Virus record (IMG/VR): IMGVR_UViG_3300010885_011297
Span: 1 to 35,478 of that record
Source: a virus
Length of the DNA: 35,478 nt
Reading direction: 5' to 3' (one strand)
The position numbers and the translations under genes were made by a program. The notes beneath the pieces are model-generated. The model saw nothing but the letters and a program-made list of their open reading frames with translations, had not been told where the DNA came from and searched no databases. Of the stretch, positions 1-11,700 are shown one piece after another (the stretch's first letter is position 1; each line of letters begins with the position of its first letter).

Positions 1-2
1 CG

Positions 3-1997
3 CTCTTAAAAGCAAATCTGCTTCGTGACGGCGTTGATTTGGCTTTTGAGACCGACTTATTATATTTGGATGTTACAAACGGCAAAGTCGGTATTAAGAG
101 ACAGCCTGATCCCCTATACGACCTAGATGTTAACGGTACAACCCGCTCAACAAATTTAAATGTTACTAGTCAAGCTGACATAGCTAGCTTTACTATTTCC
201 GGTAACACAATATCAAGTACTAACTCAACAATTAATATTGAAGCATCTGGAACTAATCCTATTGTTTATCAGGGAAAGATAGTCACCGGAGATCTACAAC
301 TTTCGACTAATATAATTGAAGTTACCGTTGCCGACGAAGATTTACAAATCAATACTCTAGGTACAGGTAAGGTAGTCGTTGGTACTATTGCGCACAATAC
401 AGACGTATTAGTCAACGGTAATTTACATGCCACTGGAAATATCACAGCCGATGGCGACATTACCATTGGTGACGCTAATACTGACAACGTGGTGTTTAAC
501 GCAGATATCAATAGTGACATAATTCCTAATACTAATAAAGAATTTAATTTAGGTAGCGATCCTGCTACCGGCGGCAAAGCATGGAAAAATGTTTACGCAG
601 ATAATATTGTAGCCAATACTTTACAGCTACAGGATTTAACAGTTGATAGAAATTTTGAAGTTTCCGGAACTGCAACCTTTAACGGTGATGTAGCATTAGG
701 TGATACTACAGCAGACAACATTACATTCAACGGCAAAGTAAATAGCAATATAGTACCAACAGCCGATGCATTTTATGATCTAGGAGCAACTGGGTCTCGT
801 TGGGCTAACGCATATCTTAACAGAGTTGAAGTTGACGGTGTCGTAATTGACGCTAACACTATTGAAACAACAGTAGGCAACGATGATTTAACATTATCCG
901 CACAGGGCACTGGAAAAGTATCTATACCAAGTAATAATGTTTTAATTGATCAAAATTTAACAGTCAACGGCACAACTAATTTAACAGATACTAACATTAC
1001 CGGTACGCTGAATCAAACAGGTGTTGTTACTGTTGTTGGTAATATTGATCAAACTGGCGACTTTACAACCAGTGGAACAGCAACAGTTACCGGCAACATA
1101 ACAGCAACCGGAACATTACAAGTTGGTGATATTTCTGTATCTGGTAATACTGTTGAAGTAACTACAGCCGATACTGATTTAAATCTAATTCCTAACGGTA
1201 CAGGTGATGTTGTATTTGAAGAAATTCGTGTACACAATAATGTATTTCAAAGTACACAAGCTAATCAAGATATTGTAATACAGCCCAACGGAACTGGCAA
1301 TGTAGTAGTTGATAATGATCAAAGTTTACAAATCCCAGTAGGTACAGATGCAGAACGTCCCGCAAGCCCAACAAACGGTATGGTTCGTTACAACACAGAT
1401 CGTAGCCAATACGAAGGCTACAATGCCACTTATAGCAAATGGTTACCATTAAGCGGAGTACAAGACTATGACGGTAACACAAAGATTACCGCTGAATCAG
1501 CACCGGGTGCTAATGAAAATGTGCTGTCATTTTATGCAGATGGAAACTTAACAGCAACTATTGACAGCACTAAGTTGTTTGCCGAAAAGATTGAAACAAC
1601 CGGTATAACTATAAACAATAATAACATTACTGCGATAAATATTGATGCAGATATTAATATCAGCACTAGCGGCACCGGTGGAGTTAAGATTGGTAATCTT
1701 AAAATTAATAGTAATTCAATTACCAATGTAGTAGCTGATGCAGTTACTGAGTTTAGAGAAAGTGGCACAGGATATGTAAAAATTGCAGGTACTAACGGCG
1801 TAGTAATTCCGTCGGGCACTAATTTTCAACAACCGGCAGCTCCTCAAGCAGGAATGATTAGATATAATACATATTATCAGTATGTAGAAGTTTACGATGC
1901 ATCATTAGGATGGATTAACAGCGGTGGCCCGTCTTCGGGTATTAGCATATTACAAGCAACTGACCTTGGAATTGTGTCAGCACTTTTATTTGGATAA
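3..1997 (+). CDS. Tail-fibre-like structural protein, 5' end cut by window edge
   Basis: The reading frame is open to the first base of the window (upstream residues read LLKANLLRDGVDLAFE), so the TTG at 39 is not the true start and the N-terminus lies outside. The protein has no predicted catalytic motif. It is a chain of short beta repeats: six Gly-Thr-Gly-x-Val units (near bases 357, 903, 1194, 1287, 1669 and 1759), and two copies of a longer unit with G-D-x-x-x-G-D ... D-N-x-x-F-N ... P ... L-G (about 454-600 and 686-830). Such repeats are typical of fibre-like virion proteins in marine T4-like phages. The Tyr/Trp-containing stretches near 1370-1460 and 1850-1925 look like small knob or trimerisation modules. 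It heads a run of co-directional structural genes, with only 6 bases before the next start. Structural role is inferred from composition and context. Confidence 0.75.
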   Translation, partial: LLKANLLRDGVDLAFETDLLYLDVTNGKVGIKRQPDPLYDLDVNGTTRSTNLNVTSQADIASFTISGNTISSTNSTINIEASGTNPIVYQGKIVTGDLQLSTNIIEVTVADEDLQINTLGTGKVVVGTIAHNTDVLVNGNLHATGNITADGDITIGDANTDNVVFNADINSDIIPNTNKEFNLGSDPATGGKAWKNVYADNIVANTLQLQDLTVDRNFEVSGTATFNGDVALGDTTADNITFNGKVNSNIVPTADAFYDLGATGSRWANAYLNRVEVDGVVIDANTIETTVGNDDLTLSAQGTGKVSIPSNNVLIDQNLTVNGTTNLTDTNITGTLNQTGVVTVVGNIDQTGDFTTSGTATVTGNITATGTLQVGDISVSGNTVEVTTADTDLNLIPNGTGDVVFEEIRVHNNVFQSTQANQDIVIQPNGTGNVVVDNDQSLQIPVGTDAERPASPTNGMVRYNTDRSQYEGYNATYSKWLPLSGVQDYDGNTKITAESAPGANENVLSFYADGNLTATIDSTKLFAEKIETTGITINNNNITAINIDADINISTSGTGGVKIGNLKINSNSITNVVADAVTEFRESGTGYVKIAGTNGVVIPSGTNFQQPAAPQAGMIRYNTYYQYVEVYDASLGWINSGGPSSGISILQATDLGIVSALLFG

Positions 1998-2003
1998 CAT
2001 AAT

Positions 2004-2345
2004 ATGGCAACAGCATTTAAAAATGTATTACAAGCAGGTATCGGAACTAGCGAAGTTCAAATTATCAGTGTAGCAACGGCCGCGCGAGCGACTGTGATCG
2101 GATTAAGTCTAACTAATCTAACAGGCAGTATTATATTAGCCAGCATAAGAATAGTAAATACAGTAGCAAGTAGTCCAAATGACAGTGCGTATTTTATTAA
2201 AGAAGTAGTGCTGCCACCGAATCAAAGTTTACGTGTGATTAACGGCGGCGAGAAGTTAGTATTAGCAGGTGATATGAAAGTATACGTTTCTTCAAATATA
2301 GATGCTAGCATAGACTTAGTTGCAAGTTATGTTGAAATTACTTAA
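2004..2345 (+). CDS. Small beta-rich virion protein (113 aa)
   Basis: Short protein rich in Val, Ile, Ser and Thr with alternating hydrophobic residues, no signal peptide and no membrane segment, suggesting a single beta-sandwich. Residues 1-50 contain a V-I-G-L-S-L-T-N pattern followed by I-R-I, and the end contains S-Y-V-E-I-T. The start codon follows the previous stop by 6 bases. A protein of the same size and similar N-terminal pattern (Met-Ala-Thr, then V-x-F/L-T-N, then I-R) lies at 22067-22420, on the other side of the two giant adhesins. I infer a minor virion or fibre-associated protein; I do not recognise a characterised family. Confidence 0.65.
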   Translation: MATAFKNVLQAGIGTSEVQIISVATAARATVIGLSLTNLTGSIILASIRIVNTVASSPNDSAYFIKEVVLPPNQSLRVINGGEKLVLAGDMKVYVSSNIDASIDLVASYVEIT

Positions 2346-2355
2346 GGAATAAATT

Positions 2356-2727
2356 ATGTACTATATTGGCGGAGAAATTTCATTAAATGATATATTAGGA
2401 GAAGGTAATCCTAGATTTTTTTACGGATTACGTCGCACTGATGACGGCACTTTGTATTTTAGTAAGATTGATCAATTAAAAGATACCTCTACTATTACAT
2501 TAAATGTACCCGGTACGAGCGATGGAAATTTTGATAATTTTGAATACGGCGTAGATTATTTTGATGGAAGACTAGCGACTGATCACAGCCGTCCGTACGC
2601 TAACTTAAATTTTGATCAATATCGCTGGGACGGAAAAGATGCATACTACTATATTAACGACAACGGCGAATTGGTAGTAAGAGTAAACAAAGTATATACA
2701 TACTCACAAGACCAAATAATAAGCTAA
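2356..2727 (+). CDS. Hypothetical virion-associated protein (123 aa)
   Basis: Acidic, aromatic-rich protein (many Asp, Tyr and Phe) of 123 residues starting MYYIGGEISLNDIL. It has no signal peptide or membrane segment. An AAGGA ribosome-binding site lies about 7 bases before the ATG, and the previous gene ends 10 bases upstream. The middle carries Y-G-V-D-Y-F-D-G-R and the Tyr-rich C-terminal half suggests a compact beta domain. Its place between fibre-like genes points to a baseplate or fibre accessory role, but this is context only; I do not recognise a defined family. Confidence 0.6.
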   Translation: MYYIGGEISLNDILGEGNPRFFYGLRRTDDGTLYFSKIDQLKDTSTITLNVPGTSDGNFDNFEYGVDYFDGRLATDHSRPYANLNFDQYRWDGKDAYYYINDNGELVVRVNKVYTYSQDQIIS

Positions 2728-2755
2728 GTATTAACAAGATAAGGAAAAATATAAA

Positions 2756-5700
2756 ATGTCAGCAGAATTTAAGATTGGTAGACTACGTTACAGCTGGGCA
2801 GGTACTTGGGCTCCTAGTACTTCATATTCTCGAGATGACGTTGTACTTAAAGACGGAAAGTTGTACACTTGCCTAATCCCAAATACATCAAGCGTAAGTT
2901 TTTATACAGATTTAAATGCTACATTTCCTTGCTGGCAAAAAACAACTGATGGTAAAACTTGGTCCGGCACATGGGCAAGCGGTCAATCTTATGGTACAGG
3001 ACAATTAGTAATTTTTGGTGGACTGGTGTACAACTGTATTACAGCCCATACTAGTAGTATATTTAAAGACCAAGCGGCAAACTGGGCTGAATATACAGAA
3101 TTTGATGCATGGCATCCAGTGTGGACTACTAACACTCAATATGGTCTTAATGATGTTGTTCGTTGGGGCGGTATTGTTTATAAATGTACTACTAATCATC
3201 TTAGTGCCGCATCGACTGTACTTGGCTTAGAGGCAAATCAGTCTTCTTGGTCTGTATATTACTCTGGTGTAGATTACAAAGGATCATGGGCCTCTAGTAC
3301 TAGATATAAACTTAATGATCTTGTTAAAGTTGATGGCAATGTTTATATTTGTACACAATACCATACATCAAGCTCTACATTTAACCCAAGTAATTTTACC
3401 ATGTGGTTACCGGGACAAATGTATGATGCAGTTTGGTCTTCAACGACATCTTATCAAATCGGTGACATCGTACTATATGGCGGCGATGCATATATTAGTA
3501 AAACAGCAAATAATTTAAATAATTTTCCAAGCACAGATTTAACTAATTGGGGATTATTCAACGTTGGATACACACTAAGAAATACTTGGGATAGTGCTAC
3601 AAGTTATGCCCCAGGCGATCTAGTGGCACGCAATAGTGTATTATATGAAGCTATTGCAGATAATACTAACGAAGATCCTACTGATATAACAGTTCAAACT
3701 AGTTATATTTCTGCAGGTAGTTCAGGAACTACAATTAATGTATTTTCTAGCAGTAATATTGTTGCAGGTATGGCAGTTTCAGGAACATATTTTACATCAG
3801 GACAAGTAGTTTCAACTGTTACCCAGACAACCGCAACAGCAACTGGAGCAACGTTTAGCGGAACTGCTCTTACATTGGGCGGAACAGTTACTGGTACATT
3901 TGCCGTTGGTATGGCAATTACAGGACAAGGGGTAACTCCTTGTTATATCGTTTCTGGCTCAAGTAATTCGTGGGTTGTTAGTTCAGATCAAGGAACTGTA
4001 TCTGCGACAACAATTACAGGACAAAAAAATTCCATAGTGCTATCAAAAGCGCCAGACTCTACATTAACTGATGGGCAAACATTAAGCTTCTTAGGAATAA
4101 ATGCACCTTATTGGTCATTACTAATCCCAGGTAAAAAATGGGCTAATCGTTGGACTGTATCAACATCGTATTCAGTTGGTGACATTGTATCATGGGTTAA
4201 CGGAACTTATGTAGCAGTTGACGCTCACATATCAACTCTTACAGGATCGTCAATCAACAGACCAGATTATCCTGCCGCACTTGGTAGATACTGGATATTA
4301 TTAGCCGCCCACGATCTTAGAAATTCTCTAAACACTCAAGGCGATTTGCGAACATTTAAGAATGGTCAAGCCGGTGTTGTACCTATTACTAGTACTACTA
4401 GTATAGATACCTATGTATTAGGAGTATCAACTGATCTTCCTGCTTGGAGAAAACTAAATGTAATTCCGGCAGTTTATTATGTTGACACTTACAGCGGGAT
4501 TGATAGAAGCGACTACGGAGTAACATGGGATCAACCTTGGAAGACCATCAAATACGCTTGTGATAAACTCACTGCTGGATTCTATTTTTCTAACACAGTA
4601 ACATTATTGAAAGCAAATAAAGCATACATGATTGCAGAAATGTATCAATGGATGCTTTATCAAATGAGTCAAAATATCAGTCCATTTAGCACTGACAGTC
4701 TATGGGATGCAAACTATACACAACGTGATGCTGAACGAATTATTGATGCGGTAATTTATGACCTAAAACGCGGCGGCAATAGTCAAACAGTTGCGGCAAC
4801 ATTATCATTCTTCTATGTCGGCAGCAAAACTCAATTTATAAACAGCTTGGTAGCGTCATCGGTAGTTTACTACAGTCCAGCATTGAATTATTTGTTAACT
4901 CTAATGCAAAGTGTAGTGACTAATACAGCACTAACTAGCTATCAAACAATAAACAATGTAACTCCGACTAGTGTTGTTTATCAAACTATTAATAATGCAC
5001 TTACTGCAGAAACAGGCACTGCTACAAATATTGCAAGCCTAATGAGTGTTATTACAACTGCACTAACTAATCAAAATACTTATTTGGTTCCTGTTAGCAA
5101 TACAGGAATAACTGCAAGTATCTATGTTAAAACCGGAACATACAACGAAGCATTACCGATCGTTGTTCCTGAAAACGTAGCGATCATCGGAGACGAATTA
5201 CGCAGTGCAGTAGTACAACCGGCCATAAGCAAAACTTTATATTGTTCTCAGACCGTTGGAGCAACAGGCAACCCAACAACTGCATATTTGATGATCGTTA
5301 ATTCTACAATAGGATTAACAGATCAAATGCCATTGCAATTTATTAGCCCTTATGTAAACAATGCAAGTACAACATTTGGCGGTGTAACTTCTGGAAAAAC
5401 ATATTATGTTGTAGGAAGTAGTATTACTAGTACTACATTACAAATAAATGATGGCCCAACATTCACCTTTACTGGTAGCAGTATAGTTGGCAGCAATGTC
5501 CTATCAAATGTAACTAGCATTACAAATCTAGCAGTAGGTATGCAGATAACCGGTACTGGCATTCCAATTAACACCTATGTATATTCATTCTCACAAGCAG
5601 TTAACAGTATTGCTACTATAACTCTATGCACTGGATATCCGCTAGCGAATGGCTATTCATTTGTAGCCGCAAATGCAACAGCTACTTCTACACTCCAAAC

Positions 5701-8700
5701 ATTTACAGCCGCAGGCAATTTAGTACAATTTACCAATGGTTACGGAAACATGACTGTCTACGCAGGCGATTGCTTGAAGAACATGTTCTTAATGCACAAC
5801 GGCACAACAATTCGTAACATGTCTTTCTTTGGATTAAAGGGAACAATAACTGCAAACAATCAATACAGTACTGCTCGTCCGACAGGTGGAGCATATACTA
5901 GTCTAGATCCAGGTAACGGACCTAATGATACTAGTGTATGGATCATCCGCAAGAGTCCTTATGTTCAAAACGTTACAGTATTTGGCGAAGGCGCAACCGG
6001 AATTAAAATTGACGGAACACTACACAATGGCGGTAGTAAATCAGTAGTGTCTAACGATTATACTATGGTTATCAGTGACGGCATTGGCATTTGGTGCACT
6101 GGCCCAGGTTCTATTACAGAAGCAATTTCGGTATTCTCATACTATGCCTATGCTGGTTACTTTGCAGAAGCTGGCGGCCGAATTCGTTCAGCTAACGGTA
6201 ACAGTTCATATGGTACATTTGGGGTTGTTAGTGAAGGATACGATACTACAGAAGTACCAATCACTGGAACTATATACAATCAATCACAACAGGTTCAAGC
6301 TAGTGTTACCAGCGCATTTGGTACCACTGATCAACTATTAAAGTTAAACTACAGTAATGCTGGTTCAGGATACTATTTGCCTATTACTAATATGTTAAAA
6401 TACAGCAACGAGTTCCTTACTACTTGGACCAACGATGCTAACTTATCATTTACTAAAAATAACACAGCACCATCTGGATACACAGAAGCTTGGTTACTTA
6501 CTGGCTCAACCGGTACACCCGGAACTGGATATATTCAACAAAGCGTAGCAATCAATCCATCCGGATACACTTATACAAATATTGGCGGAACTACACTATA
6601 CGGGGCTCCAGGTACCGGAGCAACATTTAATATTGTTGTTACTCCCACAGCCTATGTAGTAACAGTAAATAACTCGGGTGGAGCAAGTGCTCAGTATCAA
6701 ACAGGAAATAATATTAAAATTCTTGGATCAGCACTTGGCGGAATAGATGTTACGAACGATTTAATCATTGTTGTTGGTGATTTAGTTGGTACAGGTATCT
6801 CAACAATCGCATCAACAACAGGTACTGTACCTGCTGGCAGTAATCAAGGTTATACTCTAAGCATGTATGTGTATGCAGGTACTTCTGCAACTGTTGATTT
6901 ACAAGCAGTATTTTCAGGAACTACTACAGTGACTAGCGGTATTAGTTATAATGTTTCTAGTAATACAGCAACAGCATACAGCGGTACTAGTCTTATAAGT
7001 TCGGCAAACGGCGGATCAGTTCCTTACGCATACGGTGTTTTAAAAACGTTAGTAACCGGGTGGTATAGAATTTGGATGGCAGTTTACGATTCGACAGGTG
7101 TTAATAATACTTTAACTTATAAGTTCTTCCCGCAGGGTGCAAACGCACCGATAGCAAATACTTACTCAATAATCTATGGAAGCCAGATAGAAATTGGTGG
7201 TGTAAGCCCATCTCCGGATTTTTATCTTGAAACAACTACAAACAGATTTAGTGCTTATGCAAACTATCAAGTAGTCGGCGCAGGCTCTAATGCATTATTA
7301 TCTGGTGAAGAGTCTAGAAGCCAAGCGGTGTTTAATGCTAGGATTACAACTGACAACAACGGATTTACCGGCGGAGCAGGATATGCAACTAGCTCAAACA
7401 CCGCGCAAGATGGAAATAGCTATTCCATTAAACTAGCAGCCACAGATGTTGGACTTTACAATTATCTTGGTATGAGAGTATTTGTTCAATCAGGAACAGG
7501 TGCGGGACAATATGGATTTATAACATATTACAATAATTCATCCAGCGCAGATTCAAACAGCATTGCTGGTAAAACTGCTCTAGTATGCAAAGACAGTGTT
7601 GACCAGTTAACTGTAATTTCAACAACTACCAGTGCAACTCCGGCTAACAACCTGTTGACATTAGCATCCGGTACTGACGTAAGCACTTGGTATGTTAATC
7701 AAGCAGTACAATTTGTACCAACATACTATACGACAACAGCAACAGCAACTTCTACAGATACTGTCGTTGCAACAGCAACAGTTGGCGGAACAACAAATAC
7801 TATTGCTGTGCCATGCGCGAGTCTTGCAGTGAATATGCCAGTAACATTTGCTGGATCAGATTTCAATATTACTCCAGGATATCTATATTATATTTCAAAT
7901 GTTGATTATGTCAATAATCTCATACAAATTTCTGCTACCATATCAGGCAACCCAATTCAGTTATCAACTGTAAACAGCGGGACAATGACAATGACTTATC
8001 CGAGATATTCTGGATATATCAAAGCACCTACTGTAAATATGGTGCCAAACATCAATATTCAATTTACTGGTGTATCACTTGGTGGACTTGCATTGGGTAC
8101 TACATACTACATCAATGACATCATCGATTCAAATAATTTTACAGTATCTACAACTAAAGTTACTTTAACAACAACATCAACGACTGTTACAGTAAATACA
8201 ATTCAAGCAAATACAGCCAGTTTAGTTCCAATGAATCCTGTTGTATTCAGCGGAGTAATATTTGATGCAGGTATTAGCCAAGGAACAACGTACTATATCA
8301 GTAATATTATTGACAGCGGAAACTTTACCGTTGCAACTAACCTTATTAATGTTACCGCAACTGCAACTGAATTTGGTACAAACTTAATCACACTTTCAGA
8401 TGTCACTGGACTTGTTGTAAATCAACCTATTATATTCAGCGGAATTGCGGCAAACAGTACATTTGGTAATATCGTACCACAGACTGTATACTATATCTTA
8501 ACAATTAATTCAGGTAATAATAAGATTACCATCAGCTCAGATAAAACAAATTCATTTACACTGACTAGCAAAACTGGATTGATCCAAGCAAGAACCTGTC
8601 CAGCGTCGGCAGCTCTCGGCGGCGGCACAGGATCAATGACAATAACCAGTACTGGAACCAGAGTGGTAGTTACAAATAGCGTTGGAAATATCAGCACTAT

Positions 8701-11700
8701 GAATGGAACATTCTCAACTAGCTTGTTTGGTAATTTAAATTCGTATACACGATATTACATAACTGCACTAACAGCAGGAACTAACCCAACATTATCAATT
8801 AGTACAACACAAGCAGGAACACCGATTACGCTAGCAACCGGTGTCGGTAATATGCAGATGGCAGCAAGTGGTTGGGACAATATTACTCCCGGTACTCCTA
8901 ATGCTACAGCCCTTGACTCTACAAGTGCATATTTTATTGAGCCTAGAACAGTATTTTCATTGCCGCAATATTCTCAAACAACCGGTACAGTAACAACTCC
9001 ACTATCGAGTTCATCGTTTAGCAAAATTGCATTTGGAAATAATTATTTTATAGCGATTCCTACTAGCGGATCTAGAGGAGCGGCCTCAAGTGACGGATTA
9101 AATTGGACAGCAATAACATTGCCGTCGTCAGTGTCAACCTGGACTGATATTGCATTTGGAAACTTTTATTGGGCGGCTCTAGGAACAACTAGCGGCGGTA
9201 GTTCTGTCGTAGCATATTCTAACTCTAGCGGATTAGGATGGAGAACTGTAGCGTTACCATATACATCTTCATGGAGCAAAATTGTTTACGGCAACGGGAC
9301 TTTTGTAGCAATTAGTTCAGACAGCACCCGAGCGGCATACTCAACAAATCAAGGATTGACATGGACTGCAACTAATCTACCGAGTAGTACTGCATTTACA
9401 TTACCGGGTTATGGTACGACTGGAAATAATGCACAACTAAATTCAGGAAATCTTAAATTTGGTATTTCTAGTGCGGTGTTTGATGGGGCTAACTCTTACA
9501 TTACATCAGGTGTAGATAGTAAGTTTGCGTTTAGTACATTTGATTATACAATTGAATTTTGGGCCTACAGAATATCATCACAGCTGAGTACTATTGTTGA
9601 TTTTCATCCGAGCGGCGCTGGCAACTATCATCAAATTAACTTGAGTTCTACCGGCGTATTGCGTTATGCCGTTAACGGTGCAACAGCCATTACTGGTACA
9701 ACACTACCAATAGGCAGCTGGAATCATGTTGCTGTTTCTAGAAACGGTACTAACGTAAAAATGTTCTTAAATGGAACACAAGTCGGAACTACATATACTG
9801 ATAGCACAGCATATCCTGCTAGTTCAATTACTTTTGGTGCAACAAATCTGGGTGCAAACTTCTACAGTGGATACCTAGACGAAATTAGAGTTAGTACTGG
9901 TATCGCAAGATATACTGGATCATTTACTGCACCGACTACAACATTTACTGCTGATGCATATACAACATTGTTAATGCATTTAGATGACGCTCCGGAAAGC
10001 ATCGTCTTCACAAGTATAATTGGATCATGGGCTTCTTTAACCTACGGTTCTGGATTGTTTGTAGCAATTAATTCCAACGGACAAACTGCCTGGACTACCG
10101 ACGGAATAACATGGAACTCATCTACCGCACCTACAAGTAATGCCGCATTAAGCGGTGTAATTATCAACGACTCTGGTGCTAATTTTACTTGTACAACGTC
10201 TACTACACAGTTAGTTGTTGGACAAAGTGTAGTGATATCTGGTGTCAATAGTGCTGTAGACGGCAGTGCAGTTACAAACGGCACATACTATATTAGTGCA
10301 ACTAACGGTAAGTCAACTTTCAGACTAGCTGACTCATACACTCATGCTATCGCAGGAACTAACCCAATTACTACTGTATCTGGTACACCTATAGGATTAA
10401 CATTTGCTGTAGGAGCTCCTTCTTACACTAGCATAGCATTTGGTAATAATAAATTTGTAGCGGTACAAGGCGGTGTAGGAACAACTGGTTTGAGATCTGC
10501 ACTTAGCTTTGACGGAGTTAATTGGATCCAGTCTCTAAACTACATGTCGGCAACTAATGTAAAATACGGACAAGGTGTATTTGTAGCTGTAAACTCTGGA
10601 AGCACTGCCGCTTATATCAGTGAGCACGGCCAATACTGGAAGAGTCGCACACTAACTTACGGCAGTATTACTGCAATGACATACGGCATCAATTCATCTA
10701 ACATTGGAGTTTTTGCAACTCTAACCGGCGACGGAAGTTCAGTTGGTAACGCAACTGTTATTAGCGAAGGTGCAAGAGCACAGGGCAGAGTAACTGTTAG
10801 TTCTGGTGTAATAACTGCTACCTCACTATGGGAAACAGGTTCTAATTATACATCACTACCAACAATAAGTCTCCTTGACTATAACGTTTCAGTTAATGCT
10901 ACGGTAACTGCTCGTACTAGCAACGGAACATTATCAAACCCAACCTTTGTTAATAGAGGTACTGGATATAGTACAACATCTACGGTAGTGACAATTACTG
11001 GATCTGGTTATGCCGATACATTCCAAACAGGGTTAACATTGATTATTAATAATCTGTCTTCAGTACCTTTAGTGGGAAGTAACATGTCAATCGCAGGAAA
11101 TAGCCAAGTGTATAAAGTGACTAGTGCTAGTGCAGTTTACGGAACAACTGCTCCGTTTATTCAAGCTAACGTACAAATATCTCCAGAGATGACTACAACA
11201 CTAAGCCCAGCTAACGGCACTGCAATACAGCTACGTCAGGCATATAGTCAATGTCGTGTAACCAACCATGACTTCTTATTAGTTGGCGTTGGTAATAGAC
11301 AAACAGCTAACTATCCATACACTGACATCACAACTGCTAAAGTAAATCAACAAGCAGTTGAAACAAATCAAGGACACATATTCTATTCAAGCACTGATGA
11401 AAATGGTAACTTTAGTGTAGGTGGATTATTTGGAGTACAACAAGCAACAGGTACAGTTACGCTAAGTGCAACACAATTTGGATTAACAGGTACACAAACA
11501 TTGAGTTTGGGAGGAATTGCCGTAGGAAGTTCAAGTGTAGTAGTTACCCAGTTTAGTACTGACGTAACATTCGCAGCCAACTCAGACTCAATAATTCCGA
11601 CACAGCGAGCAATTAAGTCCTACATAACAGGACGTTTAAGTCAAGGTGGTGCAAATACATACACTGGTAACTTTGTTGCTGGTACGATATCTGTTGGTAA

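Noticed and set aside
39-41. TTG as the start of the first tail-fibre gene
   Set aside because: The same frame is open through base 3 and encodes plausible protein upstream, so the gene is cut by the window.
7700-8900. CRISPR or tandem DNA repeats suggested by recurring Thr/Ala/Ser-rich stretches
   Set aside because: Similarity exists at protein level with strong base divergence and no constant repeat and spacer lengths; these are protein modules.
9010-10730. Sialidase activity for the propeller-like part of adhesin A
   Set aside because: The blades resemble S-x-D-G-x-x-W type repeats, but the catalytic Arg triad and Tyr/Glu pair of sialidases cannot be placed; binding or structural use is more likely.
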